From positions 1-64,000 of the forward strand of contig UQQM01000005.1 of NCBI GenBank assembly GCA_900543205.1: a stretch of 64,000 nucleotides of DNA. The letters run 5' to 3'. Each line of letters opens with the position of its first letter. Position 1 is the stretch's first letter. This stretch comes from an uncultured Bacteroides sp. (GTDB taxonomy: Bacteria > Bacteroidota > Bacteroidia > Bacteroidales > UBA932). Below, piece after piece: positions 8,262-19,906 of the stretch. The position numbers and the translations under genes were made by a program. The notes under the pieces are model-generated. The model searched no databases and was not told the origin of the DNA. It saw only the letters and a list, made by a program, of their open reading frames with translations.

Positions 8262-8591
8262 ATGAGTGCTGTTTGTGGAATATTTTCATACCTTTGTATT
8301 GTCTTATGGAGCAATCCGTAAGGCGGACATATTGAAAGTGTTTTCGCACTGTCCGAATCTGAAAATGTGGCAATTTTCAAAAGAATCAAGGACAACGAAC
8401 AGCACTCATTCTTGTTTAGACTATGGCTGTCGGTGTGTCTATGCCGATACTCCATATCTATTCGAGTGTGGGGTATTGCATCGTTTATTTGATTCGGGTT
8501 TGCCACAACCTTCAGATTGATAGACGAAACAGCCTCACACTTTTGTTGTATAAATCCGTCATTTGGGGTTGGTGGCACAGCACTGTCGATA
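8262..8591 (+). pseudogene. Broken upstream frame in phase with the 8592 gene
   Basis: From ATG 8262 the same frame as the 8592 gene is open except for TAA at 8319 and TGA at 8490. The translated text is protein-like (ESVFALSESENVAIFKRIKD, then a hydrophobic part FLFRLWLSVCLCR...), and it runs into FGFATTFRLIDETASHF before Met 8592. This may be the damaged 5' part of a once longer gene. A promoter-like box at 8289-8296 lies inside it, so chance remains possible. Confidence 0.3.
8289..8296 (+). promoter_or_regulatory. Bacteroidetes -7 promoter box
   Basis: TACCTTTG matches TAnnTTTG. TTTG at 8271-8274 is too close for the usual -33 spacing. It could drive the 8592-10217 gene pair. Confidence 0.35.
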
Positions 8592-8933
8592 ATGGCACAG
8601 GAAATCAGTCCAAAAGACAAATTAGAGAAGTCTATTAAAGATGCATTGACTGGAGCATGTGCAAGAAATGCTATCGGAGTTCCTTGCATATGTGAAAAAG
8701 TCACAAGCGAAATTACGATTACTCCTATTCTTCCGGAAAAGAGTGATGAATCAAACATTAACCAATGGACAGAGGTACGCGGAACTTCTAAAGCCTCTAT
8801 CAAAATTGCTCCAGATTGTAGCGAGCCAAACATTACTATTGAATTCATTATGTCTACGGAAAACTGCAAAGTTATTTCTGTGAAGTCGATTTTGGCACAA
8901 ACAAAAACTGTCTTACCGAATATAAACCAGTAA
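8592..8933 (+). CDS. Hypothetical protein, 113 residues
   Basis: The frame starts MAQEISPKDKLEKSIKDALTG and ends TAA, 12 bases before a lipoprotein gene on the same strand, so the two are probably co-transcribed. It has four Cys (ACARNAIGVPCICE, DCSE) and beta-rich C-terminal sequence. The frame extends upstream to a TTG at 8517 without a stop, so the true start is uncertain. Family not recognised. Confidence 0.5.
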   Translation: MAQEISPKDKLEKSIKDALTGACARNAIGVPCICEKVTSEITITPILPEKSDESNINQWTEVRGTSKASIKIAPDCSEPNITIEFIMSTENCKVISVKSILAQTKTVLPNINQ

Positions 8934-8945
8934 ATACAAAGTACA

Positions 8946-10217
8946 ATGAAAAAGATTTTATTATTTGCATTGCCACTTATGGTAATGTGTTTCGCTTCGT
9001 GCGAGAAAGAACCTGGAACCACTTCTGTTTCATCGTATTCTCATAAAGAAGAGGGATATATAAATGCATTTGGAGGTCAAGGTTATTCGTTAACCACATA
9101 CAGTTGTGCAGCTAATTACAATTCAGATAATGTTCTTGTTACGTGTGATAAACCATCATGGTTTGAATATACTTATGAAGTTAGCAGAGAGGCTACTTAT
9201 ATTAATGTCCGCATAGATTACCATATTACTGAGAGTAATGAAACAGGAGAATCAAGGGATGTAACTGTTTTGATACAAGTCGGCAGTGGATTACAACATA
9301 AGCAAACTTTTACTCAGCCAGGATTCACAGAAGTAATCGTGTCAACGCCAGGAGCATTGACACAGGAGTTGGCAGATAATGAATTATTGTATGCGACCTC
9401 GCTAAAAATATCTGGAGAATTGAATGATAAAGACTTGGAGATTATAAAAGGATTACGGAAAATCTCAACTCTTGATTTGACGGATGCGGTCATTGATGAC
9501 TTGCCAGATGAAATGTTCTATCAGAATGAAACGATTAGAAACATCAAGTTGCCAAAGAGCATTACAACGATTCATCCGAAAACATTCGCTCTCAGTTCTC
9601 TTGAATATGTCTATATCCCATCAAATGTAGAGATAATTGAAGATGGAGAAATCAATTATAATTATAATGACGAGCCTTTGAGGTACACTGGGGCATTCGC
9701 AAATTCCTGTTTGAGTACAGTTGAATTTGCTCCGGATTCAAAATTGAGACATGTAGGCTCTTGCGCTTTTGCCGGAGCAGGTAAGGAACGTTCGATAGAT
9801 GACTACGGGGACATGTATTGTGAAAAACTTGAAATCGTTTTTCCAGCTAGCGTAGAGACGATAGGTGCCAATGTTTTCCGCAGCAATACACACAATGGCA
9901 GTTATGATGACAGGTTTACAAATGTTTCCGTTTCATTTGAAGAACAGTCCCGATTAAAGACCGTAGGTAGCATAGGAGCATATCATCTGTCTTTCGATGC
10001 CGGGAATTGCACGATGATAGAATCATTTGGATATATTTCCGTTGATACGGATTCTGGCAGTTATGTTGCAATGACATTAGGGACAAATGTACCACCAATT
10101 TGTGGCGGCGTTTCAGGTGGAGATTATCTCTATGTTCCGAAGGGATGTGTAGGAGCATATTATGAGGCAGACGGCTGGAAAGAGTTTGAAACAATCAAAG
10201 AGATTGGCCAAGAATAA
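8946..10217 (+). CDS. Leucine-rich-repeat (BspA-like) surface lipoprotein
   Basis: This 423-residue protein has a lipoprotein signal (MKKILLFALPLMVMCFASC, Cys about residue 19) and should be anchored in the outer membrane. Residues about 35-125 form an Ig/BACON-like beta domain ending VLIQVGSGLQHKQTFTQPGF. The rest carries BspA-type LRR_5 repeats (LRKISTLDLTDAVIDDLP, IRNIKLPKSITTIHPKTFA, LEYVYIPSNVEII). Such proteins mediate surface adhesion in oral and gut Bacteroidetes. As cargo on the element it may alter the host cell surface. A terminator-like hairpin follows. Confidence 0.8.
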   Translation: MKKILLFALPLMVMCFASCEKEPGTTSVSSYSHKEEGYINAFGGQGYSLTTYSCAANYNSDNVLVTCDKPSWFEYTYEVSREATYINVRIDYHITESNETGESRDVTVLIQVGSGLQHKQTFTQPGFTEVIVSTPGALTQELADNELLYATSLKISGELNDKDLEIIKGLRKISTLDLTDAVIDDLPDEMFYQNETIRNIKLPKSITTIHPKTFALSSLEYVYIPSNVEIIEDGEINYNYNDEPLRYTGAFANSCLSTVEFAPDSKLRHVGSCAFAGAGKERSIDDYGDMYCEKLEIVFPASVETIGANVFRSNTHNGSYDDRFTNVSVSFEEQSRLKTVGSIGAYHLSFDAGNCTMIESFGYISVDTDSGSYVAMTLGTNVPPICGGVSGGDYLYVPKGCVGAYYEADGWKEFETIKEIGQE

Positions 10218-10225
10218 GTCAAACC

Positions 10226-10256
10226 GTCCCTCTGCCGCAATGGTGGAGGGACTTTA
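10226..10256 (+). terminator. Terminator-like hairpin
   Basis: GTCCCTC (10226-10232) pairs with GAGGGAC (10246-10252), followed by TTTAA. The T-run is short, so termination may be weak. Confidence 0.5.
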
Positions 10257-10269
10257 ATTGATTGATGAT

Positions 10270-10764
10270 ATGGCAAAAGTTATTATAGCAGAAAATGCCC
10301 GACTGTATTTTACTATTTGCATCGAACAGTTAATGGCAAAGATGATACCTGTCGATGTGTTGCTTGAAAGATTACAAAAATTGAAATCCGTAATTTCTCA
10401 TAATACTTCACTATATTCTATTATTGTTGAAATCCTGCATGAATTTGAGACAATACCAAAAAGTGATACGGGAGACGAAAGTAAACTTGCAGAAAAGTAT
10501 GATGTTGTTAATACGATTGCGCACAAAGAGGGTGGGATGCTTGAATTGTTGCGTCTATCAGATATGAAGATTGGAGATTACGACATATTCCCGTCAGTCC
10601 CTCATATTCACGAAACAGATAAAAAGAGAAAACTTGATATTTACACAGGATATTTTACAGACGGAACACATTTACCAATAAAAGACTTTATTGACCTTTG
10701 GAATAATCCGATATTCATAAAAAGACTTACTAAAAATCGCCCAGCAATTACAACAAGACGATAA
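10270..10764 (+). CDS. Hypothetical protein, 164 residues
   Basis: The frame starts MAKVIIAENARLYFTICIEQ (a TTG at 10258 is an alternative). It is A+T-rich, with a helical N-terminal half (VLLERLQKLKSVISHNTSLYSIIVEILHE) and a C-terminal half containing FPSVPHIHETDKKRKLDIYTG. I do not recognise the family. It is the last gene of the element before the right end. Confidence 0.6.
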   Translation: MAKVIIAENARLYFTICIEQLMAKMIPVDVLLERLQKLKSVISHNTSLYSIIVEILHEFETIPKSDTGDESKLAEKYDVVNTIAHKEGGMLELLRLSDMKIGDYDIFPSVPHIHETDKKRKLDIYTGYFTDGTHLPIKDFIDLWNNPIFIKRLTKNRPAITTRR

Positions 10765-11080
10765 ACAGCCACTCAATATCCCCTCCAAACCATGATGATT
10801 TCTATCTCATTATATATCATTTTGTTATCGGCGCACTAATTCCGTGTGGGGTATATAAAATGAAAAATCGCGAAATTATGGCGTAGGCTGGAGAATGTGT
10901 AGAAAACAACGAAATTAAGACAACTTAAATTGTTGATTTACAATAGTAACAATTTTCAAAACACATACTATTCACAAACATATTAACCAGAGCAAGAAAA
11001 TCGCGAATTTTACTTATTCTATCTGGTTGATTTATAGATAATTATAGGGACAACCGCAAGGCTTCCACAAAGTTACGGTG
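10765..11080. other. Right-end noncoding region of the element
   Basis: No gene is seen. It holds the exact 14-mer ATTCACAAACATAT at 10970-10983, shared with the left end, and short A+T-rich inverted repeats around 10920-10950. These are probably recombinase or accessory factor sites. Confidence 0.45.
10970..10983. repeat. Candidate integrase arm site, right end
   Basis: ATTCACAAACATAT is identical to 369-382, in the same orientation. Tyrosine recombinases with an arm-binding domain use such sites at both ends of the element. Confidence 0.45.
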
Positions 11081-11248
11081 GGTATGACCGACACCATGGG
11101 CCGCATGCACTCCGACGCACAGTTCGCAGGTTCCTCATCGGTTCCCGCACACGTGGAGATGATGGGCTTCCTCGGAATGGGCAACAACCCCATGGTAGGC
11201 GCCACCGTCGCTGTAGCAGTTGCCGTTGAGCAGGCTCTCAACAAGTAA
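11081..11248 (+). pseudogene. Displaced 3' fragment of the GGGtGRT-family target gene
   Basis: The frame reads GMTDTMGRMHSDAQFAGSSS, then VPAHVEMMGFLGMGNNPMVG, and runs to TAA at 11246, with no start codon or gene body upstream (the similarity seems to begin near 11078). Its protein end is identical to that of the gene at the left edge, while codons differ. It is the part of the host gene end pushed aside by integration, plus gene sequence carried by the element. Confidence 0.75.
11153..11196. repeat. Right attachment core (attR), 44 bp
   Basis: Identical to 18-61; differences start immediately on both sides. Confidence 0.75.
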
Positions 11249-11273
11249 GACAAGCTTACATACTCTGACAAAT

Positions 11274-11304
11274 CCCTGTAACCGATGAAGTTACGGGGAT
11301 TTAT
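11274..11304 (+). terminator. Terminator of the displaced gene end
   Basis: CCC-T-GTAAC pairs with GTTAC-GGGG around CGATGAA, followed by ATTTATC. It is the counterpart of the hairpin at 138-168 with compensated stem bases. Confidence 0.65.
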
Positions 11305-11332
11305 CGTATATGGGCATTCGATATGTAGGATC

Positions 11333-12595
11333 TTAAGAATCCGCTACCCGACCATCGAGCACACCAGCAAATATATCCATCTCCCTCTTCGAAATACCCA
11401 ACCGCACAGCCAGTCTCCGCCAATCCTTTACGGAGCTGACTACTTCCCGGATGATGTCCTCCGCCACTTTCCGTCCTATCATATATTCCTCATTTGCATC
11501 CAGCAGTATACGTAAATCTGCCTTATTCGACGTGGAAGTGATCAGCAGGCTTTGATACTTATTCAGCGTTGGATTCATGTCGTATGCCGGAGAAAGTGTC
11601 CAGCCTTTTGTGGTCAAAAGAAAACCGTGATTGCGGAAATGGTCATCGCTGTTGCCGATACAGATATTGAAAGCCACCCGTCGATAAAGCTCATGCAGGT
11701 TTGCCTCCACATCGGTGCAATTCTGAATGATGAAATCAACTATATCCAGATAGCCATGCCCTGTCGTGGCATTATCTCCATCAGAAAGTCCCAACAGTGT
11801 CATTGCGGAAGCGAAGTGAATACGGCGGCCTTCAGGTCTGCGGTCAAAACGTCGGGATAGCAACGTATGGTATTTCTCTCCAACGGACAGGACTTCAGTG
11901 TGCGCGGCATTGATTCCAGCCTTCTTCGCAAGCAAATGGGCAAAATGCTCCCACAGTCCGGCATCATAATCATCCTTGCGTGAAGGGAATTTGGCGACAT
12001 AGAGCATTTTGTCCTCACCGATGACGCTGGCTTTCGGCCTTGCGCCACCCAACGAAGAACCCGGCATCACAAGTTGGTTTATCCACTTCCTGGCCGGCAG
12101 CAGGTTTTCTTCCTCGCATTTCTCAATCTCCATGCTGGCTGCTATCAGTTCCCGCACATCCGCCAAAGGGGGAATCTTCAAGGATTCGTCCACATTGATG
12201 AAATTCCCGCCCTTCTCTTCCTTGAAACGGAAACCTCCCATGCGTGAGAAATCGTCTATGCCCGTCAGGAAATCAAACGATGACAGCCGCCGTATCGGCC
12301 GACCTTCTTCCGACGCAGTTATTTGTTCCCGGCGCAAAAGCAAGGAACGCCCCCAACGGTCCGGCAATGCATCCGAAAAACACCCGAATATATCTTTCCC
12401 CGGCTGCGTATATTGCATTCCCGGATAATTGTTCAAATCTTCGCTCAGGAACAGGTCTCCGTGCTTCCTCAACCACTCATCATGGAACGAGAAGCTATAG
12501 CTGTCAGACCCACGCAGCGATTCATACCCCAGCTCTCCGACAAGCTCCATTTCCTTGAGCCAGTCAAAATCGGCGTATACATAAAGTTTCTTCAT
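11333..12595 (-). CDS. hipA: HipA-like serine/threonine kinase toxin
   Basis: This 420-residue protein is full length for HipA. It shows the Ser loop GSSLGGARPKA (about 185-195, the autophosphorylation/P-loop-like segment), a Lys in YVAKFPS, the catalytic NSDDHFRNHGF (about 317-327, HipA NxDDHxxNH), and SPAYDMNPT as the metal-binding Asp. HipA kinases of the well-studied type phosphorylate glutamyl-tRNA synthetase and halt growth; the substrate here is unknown. It begins 3 bases after the end of hipB, in the usual antitoxin-first order, and is the first intact host gene right of the element. Confidence 0.9.
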   Translation of the reverse strand: MKKLYVYADFDWLKEMELVGELGYESLRGSDSYSFSFHDEWLRKHGDLFLSEDLNNYPGMQYTQPGKDIFGCFSDALPDRWGRSLLLRREQITASEEGRPIRRLSSFDFLTGIDDFSRMGGFRFKEEKGGNFINVDESLKIPPLADVRELIAASMEIEKCEEENLLPARKWINQLVMPGSSLGGARPKASVIGEDKMLYVAKFPSRKDDYDAGLWEHFAHLLAKKAGINAAHTEVLSVGEKYHTLLSRRFDRRPEGRRIHFASAMTLLGLSDGDNATTGHGYLDIVDFIIQNCTDVEANLHELYRRVAFNICIGNSDDHFRNHGFLLTTKGWTLSPAYDMNPTLNKYQSLLITSTSNKADLRILLDANEEYMIGRKVAEDIIREVVSSVKDWRRLAVRLGISKREMDIFAGVLDGRVADS

Positions 12596-12598
12596 CGC

Positions 12599-12928
12599 CT
12601 ATTCCTTTTTGTACGCCCGTTCCCTTGTCTTCAGGCTCAAATCCTGCAAAGCCTTTCCCAACTTGTCTTCTTTGGCCAGCCACAGGATGTCATCATCCAA
12701 CTGCAGGGCGTAAAGCACCCGAAGATAAATGCCTATTGCCACCGTCGGAGCACCTTTCTCTATGCGCGACACGGTCAATGGAGAACAGGTAGCCCGCTCC
12801 GCCACCTGAGCCACGCTCAGATTCCTGCGCAGCCGGGCCAGCTTTATCTGCTCTCCCACCACCTGCATCTTCTGCTCCAATTTCCGTGGCAGTTTGGTGC
12901 CCATCGTATTCTTCGTCATATTCAACAT
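12599..12928 (-). CDS. hipB: HipB-like HTH antitoxin/repressor
   Basis: The frame encodes 109 residues with a Cro/CI-type helix-turn-helix at about 35-85 (LRRNLSVAQVAERATCSPLTVSRIEKG). HipB binds and neutralises HipA and represses the operon. Met1 at 12928 falls inside the left operator half and only a few bases from the predicted transcription start. Met4 (12919) or Met9 (12904, MGTKLPRKLEQK) are therefore realistic starts. Confidence 0.88.
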   Translation of the reverse strand: MLNMTKNTMGTKLPRKLEQKMQVVGEQIKLARLRRNLSVAQVAERATCSPLTVSRIEKGAPTVAIGIYLRVLYALQLDDDILWLAKEDKLGKALQDLSLKTRERAYKKE

Positions 12929-12978
12929 ATCATATAATATGCAAATATATTATTTTTCATTTATTTAATGATATGTTG
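12923..12978. promoter_or_regulatory. hipBA operator and promoter
   Basis: CAACATATCAT (12923-12933) and ATGATATGTTG (12968-12978) form a perfect 11-bp inverted repeat with 34 bp between. A palindrome CATATAATATG (12931-12941) overlaps the first half. Between them, on the minus strand, TATATTTG (12942-12949) is a perfect Bacteroidetes -7 box. HipB bound to both halves would cover the promoter, giving autorepression. Confidence 0.7.
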
Positions 12979-13058
12979 AGTAAAATTATGAACTTATTTT
13001 ATCCTGAGCCCGCTGTAGCCGTAGAACTGGCACCCGGCAGGTAGCATCCCGCCTCCGC

Positions 13059-16978
<3,920 letters not shown>

Positions 16979-16987
16979 TTCCGGATA

Positions 16988-18388
16988 ATGTGGCTCAGCA
17001 TAATTCTCCTGGTTGCGGTGCTCAGCATCGTGACCATGGTCATAGCCGAGAACCGGCATCCCGTCCGTACGCTGGCCTGGATAGTGGTGCTCGTCTGCCT
17101 GCCGGGAATAGGTCTGGTGCTGTACTTTTTCTTCGGCAGGGACAACCGGGGGAAGCGCCTGATTTCCGATGAAGACCTGGACCGTCTCAAGAAAATGACG
17201 GCGGAACGGCATCGCGGCAGCATACGTACGGACCTCCCAGCCGAAGACGAGGACCTGATGAAGCTGCTCTGGCGGACCAACCGCGCTTATCCGCTCGGCG
17301 GCAACGCCATGCGCGTATACACCGATTTCGATGCGATGTTCACTGACCTGCTGGCCGACCTCGAAGCAGCTCGCAGCCATATACATTTCGAATTCTTCAA
17401 GATTGAAGACGACCCTATAGGCCGCAAGATTGAAGACGTGCTGGTGCGCAAGGCGCGGCAGGGGCTGGAGGTCCGGTTGCAGTACGACGATGCGGCGAAT
17501 CTTTCCCGCAAGCGCTTCTTCCGCCGCATGGAGCGGGGCGGCGTGCAGGTGCAGCCGTTCATCAAGGTGGAGATACCTTTCCTGTCCAGCAACACCAACT
17601 ACCGCAACCACCGTAAGGTCGTAGTCATCGACGGCAGGGTCGGCTACCTGGGCGGCATGAACATCGCCGAGAGGTATTCGACCGGCATACGCGGCGGAAA
17701 ATGGAGGGACACCCACATGCGCGTGGAGGGGCCGGCGGTCTCCGAACTGCAGACCAGTTTCCTTGCCGACTGGCAGTTCTCCTCGAAAGAGCTGCTTGTC
17801 TCGGGGGCGTACTACCCGGAAATTGCGCCCTGCGGCGACGTGACGATGCAGATAGCGACCTCCGGGCCGATGGACGAATGGCGCGTGATCATGCAGGGAA
17901 TTGTGGGCATGATTTCGCGCAGCAGCAAGTATGTCTACATCCAGTCGCCCTACCTGATCCCGACCGAGCCGGTGCTGATGGTGCTCCGCAACGCCGCGCT
18001 TTCCGGGGTGGACGTGAGGATAATGATACCCTACCGGGGCGACAGGGGCGTCACGGTGCCGCTGGCTTCCCGCTCCTACGTGAAGGACGTCATCACCGCC
18101 GGGGTGAAGGTCTATTTCTACCCGCGCGGGTACATGCACTCCAAGGCGATTGTCTCCGACGACAGGGTGACGACCATAGGTTCGACGAATATGGATGTCC
18201 GCAGCTATGAGCAGGATTTCGAGATAAACGCGTTCATCTATGACAGCGATGTCGCCGCTGTGGCGAAGGCCGCGTTCCTGGAGGACCAGAAGGAATGCTG
18301 GCAGGCTGACCCTGCGACCTGGTCGCGGCGGCCTTTCTATGTAAGGTTCATCGAATCGCTGGCCCGCCTGCTGTCGCCATTGCTGTAG
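16988..18388 (+). CDS. cls: Cardiolipin synthase (phospholipase D family)
   Basis: The 466-residue protein starts with two membrane segments (about 1-20 and 28-48), followed by two PLD domains. The catalytic HKD motifs are NHRKVVVIDG (about 212-221) and MHSKAIVSDD (about 382-391). It condenses phosphatidylglycerol to cardiolipin in the inner membrane. Length and layout are standard for bacterial Cls. It is co-transcribed with the upstream CDP-alcohol transferase. Confidence 0.93.
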   Translation: MWLSIILLVAVLSIVTMVIAENRHPVRTLAWIVVLVCLPGIGLVLYFFFGRDNRGKRLISDEDLDRLKKMTAERHRGSIRTDLPAEDEDLMKLLWRTNRAYPLGGNAMRVYTDFDAMFTDLLADLEAARSHIHFEFFKIEDDPIGRKIEDVLVRKARQGLEVRLQYDDAANLSRKRFFRRMERGGVQVQPFIKVEIPFLSSNTNYRNHRKVVVIDGRVGYLGGMNIAERYSTGIRGGKWRDTHMRVEGPAVSELQTSFLADWQFSSKELLVSGAYYPEIAPCGDVTMQIATSGPMDEWRVIMQGIVGMISRSSKYVYIQSPYLIPTEPVLMVLRNAALSGVDVRIMIPYRGDRGVTVPLASRSYVKDVITAGVKVYFYPRGYMHSKAIVSDDRVTTIGSTNMDVRSYEQDFEINAFIYDSDVAAVAKAAFLEDQKECWQADPATWSRRPFYVRFIESLARLLSPLL

Positions 18389-18483
18389 GCGGCGCTCGGG
18401 CATTGGCTGACACCGAACAGGCTTTTTTCGCCTGCGAGGCGCAATTGCAGCCGCGAACATGCTCCTTGACATCGCGGCACCGA

Positions 18484-18515
18484 AAAAAAGGTGACGTGCA
18501 CCACGTCACCTTTTC
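18484..18515. terminator. Bidirectional terminator
   Basis: AAAAGGTGACGTG (18486-18498) pairs perfectly with CACGTCACCTTTT (18502-18514), with A- and T-rich ends on both strands. It separates cls from the convergent barrel gene. Confidence 0.85.
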
Positions 18516-18546
18516 TTCGGCCCCGTAGGATTCAAGGATATAGTGA

Positions 18547-19158
18547 CTAGAAGCTGAAGGAGATATAGGCCCTGAAGCCTTTCATCTGCAGCGGGGAGTT
18601 GCCGCCTTCGAGGAAGTCGTTCATCTCTCCGCTTCCGCTCCTGTATTCGGCGCCGAGCCCTATGAAACTGTAGGATATCCTTCCGCCGGCCACTATGTAG
18701 CCCATGTAGCCTCCGAGAATGGTGGCGTCAGCGGTGCTGTAGCTGGCCGAGAACGTGGGGGCGTAGCGGCCGTAAATCGCCACGTTCAGCTTGTCCACAG
18801 GATTGAAGGTCAGCGAAATACCCGCCTGCAGGCCGATTTCTGCCTGATGCAGCTGTGAATCGACCAGGCCCTCGTCCTCCACGAGCACGGTGGTGGAGTA
18901 GTTGTTGTAGCTGAGGTCAATCCAGGTCGCGTCGATTCCGAACTTCATGAAACCGGCAATGGGGTCCTCGTGCAGGTAGTAGGTTCTGGTGGAGGTGAAG
19001 GCGGCTCCATAATTGTTCTTGAGAGCCTGGCCGCCGGAGCTCATTTCCATGGAAGAGTAGCTGAAGGCTCTGTGCTTCTTTCGGAAATAGCCGTCGTCGG
19101 CACTTGCGTTGGCGGCGATGAAGGCCGCCAGGATGGTCAGAATCAGGAATTTTTTCAT
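18547..19158 (-). CDS. Outer-membrane beta-barrel protein
   Basis: The protein has 203 residues with a signal peptide (MKKFLILTILAAFIAANASA). The mature part alternates polar and hydrophobic residues and ends in MKGFRAYISFSF, an aromatic C-terminus typical of outer-membrane barrels. Upstream in-frame Met codons (19212, 19167) precede a cleaner signal peptide start at 19158. Ligand and role are unknown. Confidence 0.75.
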   Translation of the reverse strand: MKKFLILTILAAFIAANASADDGYFRKKHRAFSYSSMEMSSGGQALKNNYGAAFTSTRTYYLHEDPIAGFMKFGIDATWIDLSYNNYSTTVLVEDEGLVDSQLHQAEIGLQAGISLTFNPVDKLNVAIYGRYAPTFSASYSTADATILGGYMGYIVAGGRISYSFIGLGAEYRSGSGEMNDFLEGGNSPLQMKGFRAYISFSF

Positions 19159-19217
19159 TGTGATCATGTTTTTGGTTATCCGCCTCTGCGAGGCCAGCCA
19201 TAAAGTTAGCAATTTTT

Positions 19218-19820
19218 TCAGAAATCCAGCGTGGCTGCAATTGTCTCCACCGTGCGGCGGTTCAGCTCCATGTCGGCGCCGCTTCCGTTCCCGGGAGTGA
19301 TGCCCCCGCAGATGTCGGCTCCGATGATTCCTTTCCCGCCTCCGCAGCGCCGGGCCAGATCCGAGAGTATCCCCGTCAGTTCGTCCAGCTTCATGTCGCC
19401 CTGGTCCCAGCCGGTGCGGGCGTAGTCTTCCGAAAGCGCGTCCATGTCTATCGAGAGGTATAGGGGCAGGCCTTCCTCCGGACTTATGCCACGGTAATCG
19501 GCGGCCCTGCGCACCCAGCCGTACCAGTGCAGGAAGGGGAGCCGCCTGGCGTGCAGTACCCAGTTGCCGCAGCTCAGCAGCTCCTGTCCGAACGCTCCCG
19601 GCTGGTCATCGGGATGGTTGTCTATCAGAAGCAGGCCGAACGGCCTTTCAATCCTTTCGAGCCGGAACAGGGTCTGGTAGTGATAATCGCCCGTGCCGAT
19701 GTAGTGTACGGCTTCCAGCGGAAGCCGGGAAATGCGTCTCCTCATCTCCCGTGCAGTCTCTTCGGAGCAGTAGCAGCATGAGCCTTCAAGCCCGGAAAAA
19801 TCCGAAAAAATCAAATCCAT
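19218..19820 (-). CDS. Short ureohydrolase (arginase/agmatinase)-like protein
   Basis: About 200 residues from MDLIFSDFSGLEG. Metal-site-like motifs of the arginase fold are visible: GTGDYHYQTL, LLIDNHPDDQ (DxHxD region) and YLSIDMDALSEDYARTGWDQG (SxDxDxxDP region), then GADICGG. It lacks roughly 100 residues of normal arginases, and DNHPDD and DALSED differ from the usual metal ligands, so activity is uncertain. The open frame continues to 19955 but would cross the promoter of the divergent gene. Alternative start is Met at 19835. Confidence 0.65.
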   Translation of the reverse strand: MDLIFSDFSGLEGSCCYCSEETAREMRRRISRLPLEAVHYIGTGDYHYQTLFRLERIERPFGLLLIDNHPDDQPGAFGQELLSCGNWVLHARRLPFLHWYGWVRRAADYRGISPEEGLPLYLSIDMDALSEDYARTGWDQGDMKLDELTGILSDLARRCGGGKGIIGADICGGITPGNGSGADMELNRRTVETIAATLDF

Positions 19821-19876
19821 GGTGCCAAATTGCATTTTTCTTGCTAAAGAAAAAGATTTTTCCCGAATTTTATCAC

Positions 19877-19884
19877 TATATTTG
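19877..19884 (+). promoter_or_regulatory. -7 box of the glycine cleavage operon
   Basis: TATATTTG matches TAnnTTTG exactly and lies 22 bases before ATG 19907. It should drive the orphan gene and gcvT-gcvH-gcvPA-gcvPB. I see no glycine-riboswitch-sized leader. Confidence 0.55.
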
Positions 19885-19906
19885 TATAAATACCGGAGAA
19901 TTACTG

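Larger units (their letters stand above)
18..11152. mobile_element. Integrated element of about 11.1 kb in the 3' end of a coding gene
   Basis: The stretch lies between two 44-bp identical copies of coding sequence (18-61 and 11153-11196). It starts with a tyrosine recombinase, is more A+T-rich than the chromosome to its right, and contains mostly orphan genes. The gene copies outside the core differ at third codon positions, as expected when an element carries its own version of the target gene end. I see no relaxase, coupling protein, capsid or terminase gene, so conjugative or phage nature cannot be assigned. It may be a satellite, a mobilisable element or a decayed prophage. Confidence 0.75.

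Noticed and set aside
8162..9022. 286-codon minus-strand frame across the element genes at 8262-8933
   Set aside because: It overlaps the starts and ends of several plus-strand genes, has no family resemblance and no promoter box of its own. The plus-strand 8592 gene has an operon-like link with the lipoprotein. Not fully excluded, since the plus-strand frame is itself damaged upstream.
1..11248. CRISPR array or retron in the element
   Set aside because: The repeats present are three diverged two-hairpin copies with irregular spacing, and there is no reverse transcriptase or cas gene.
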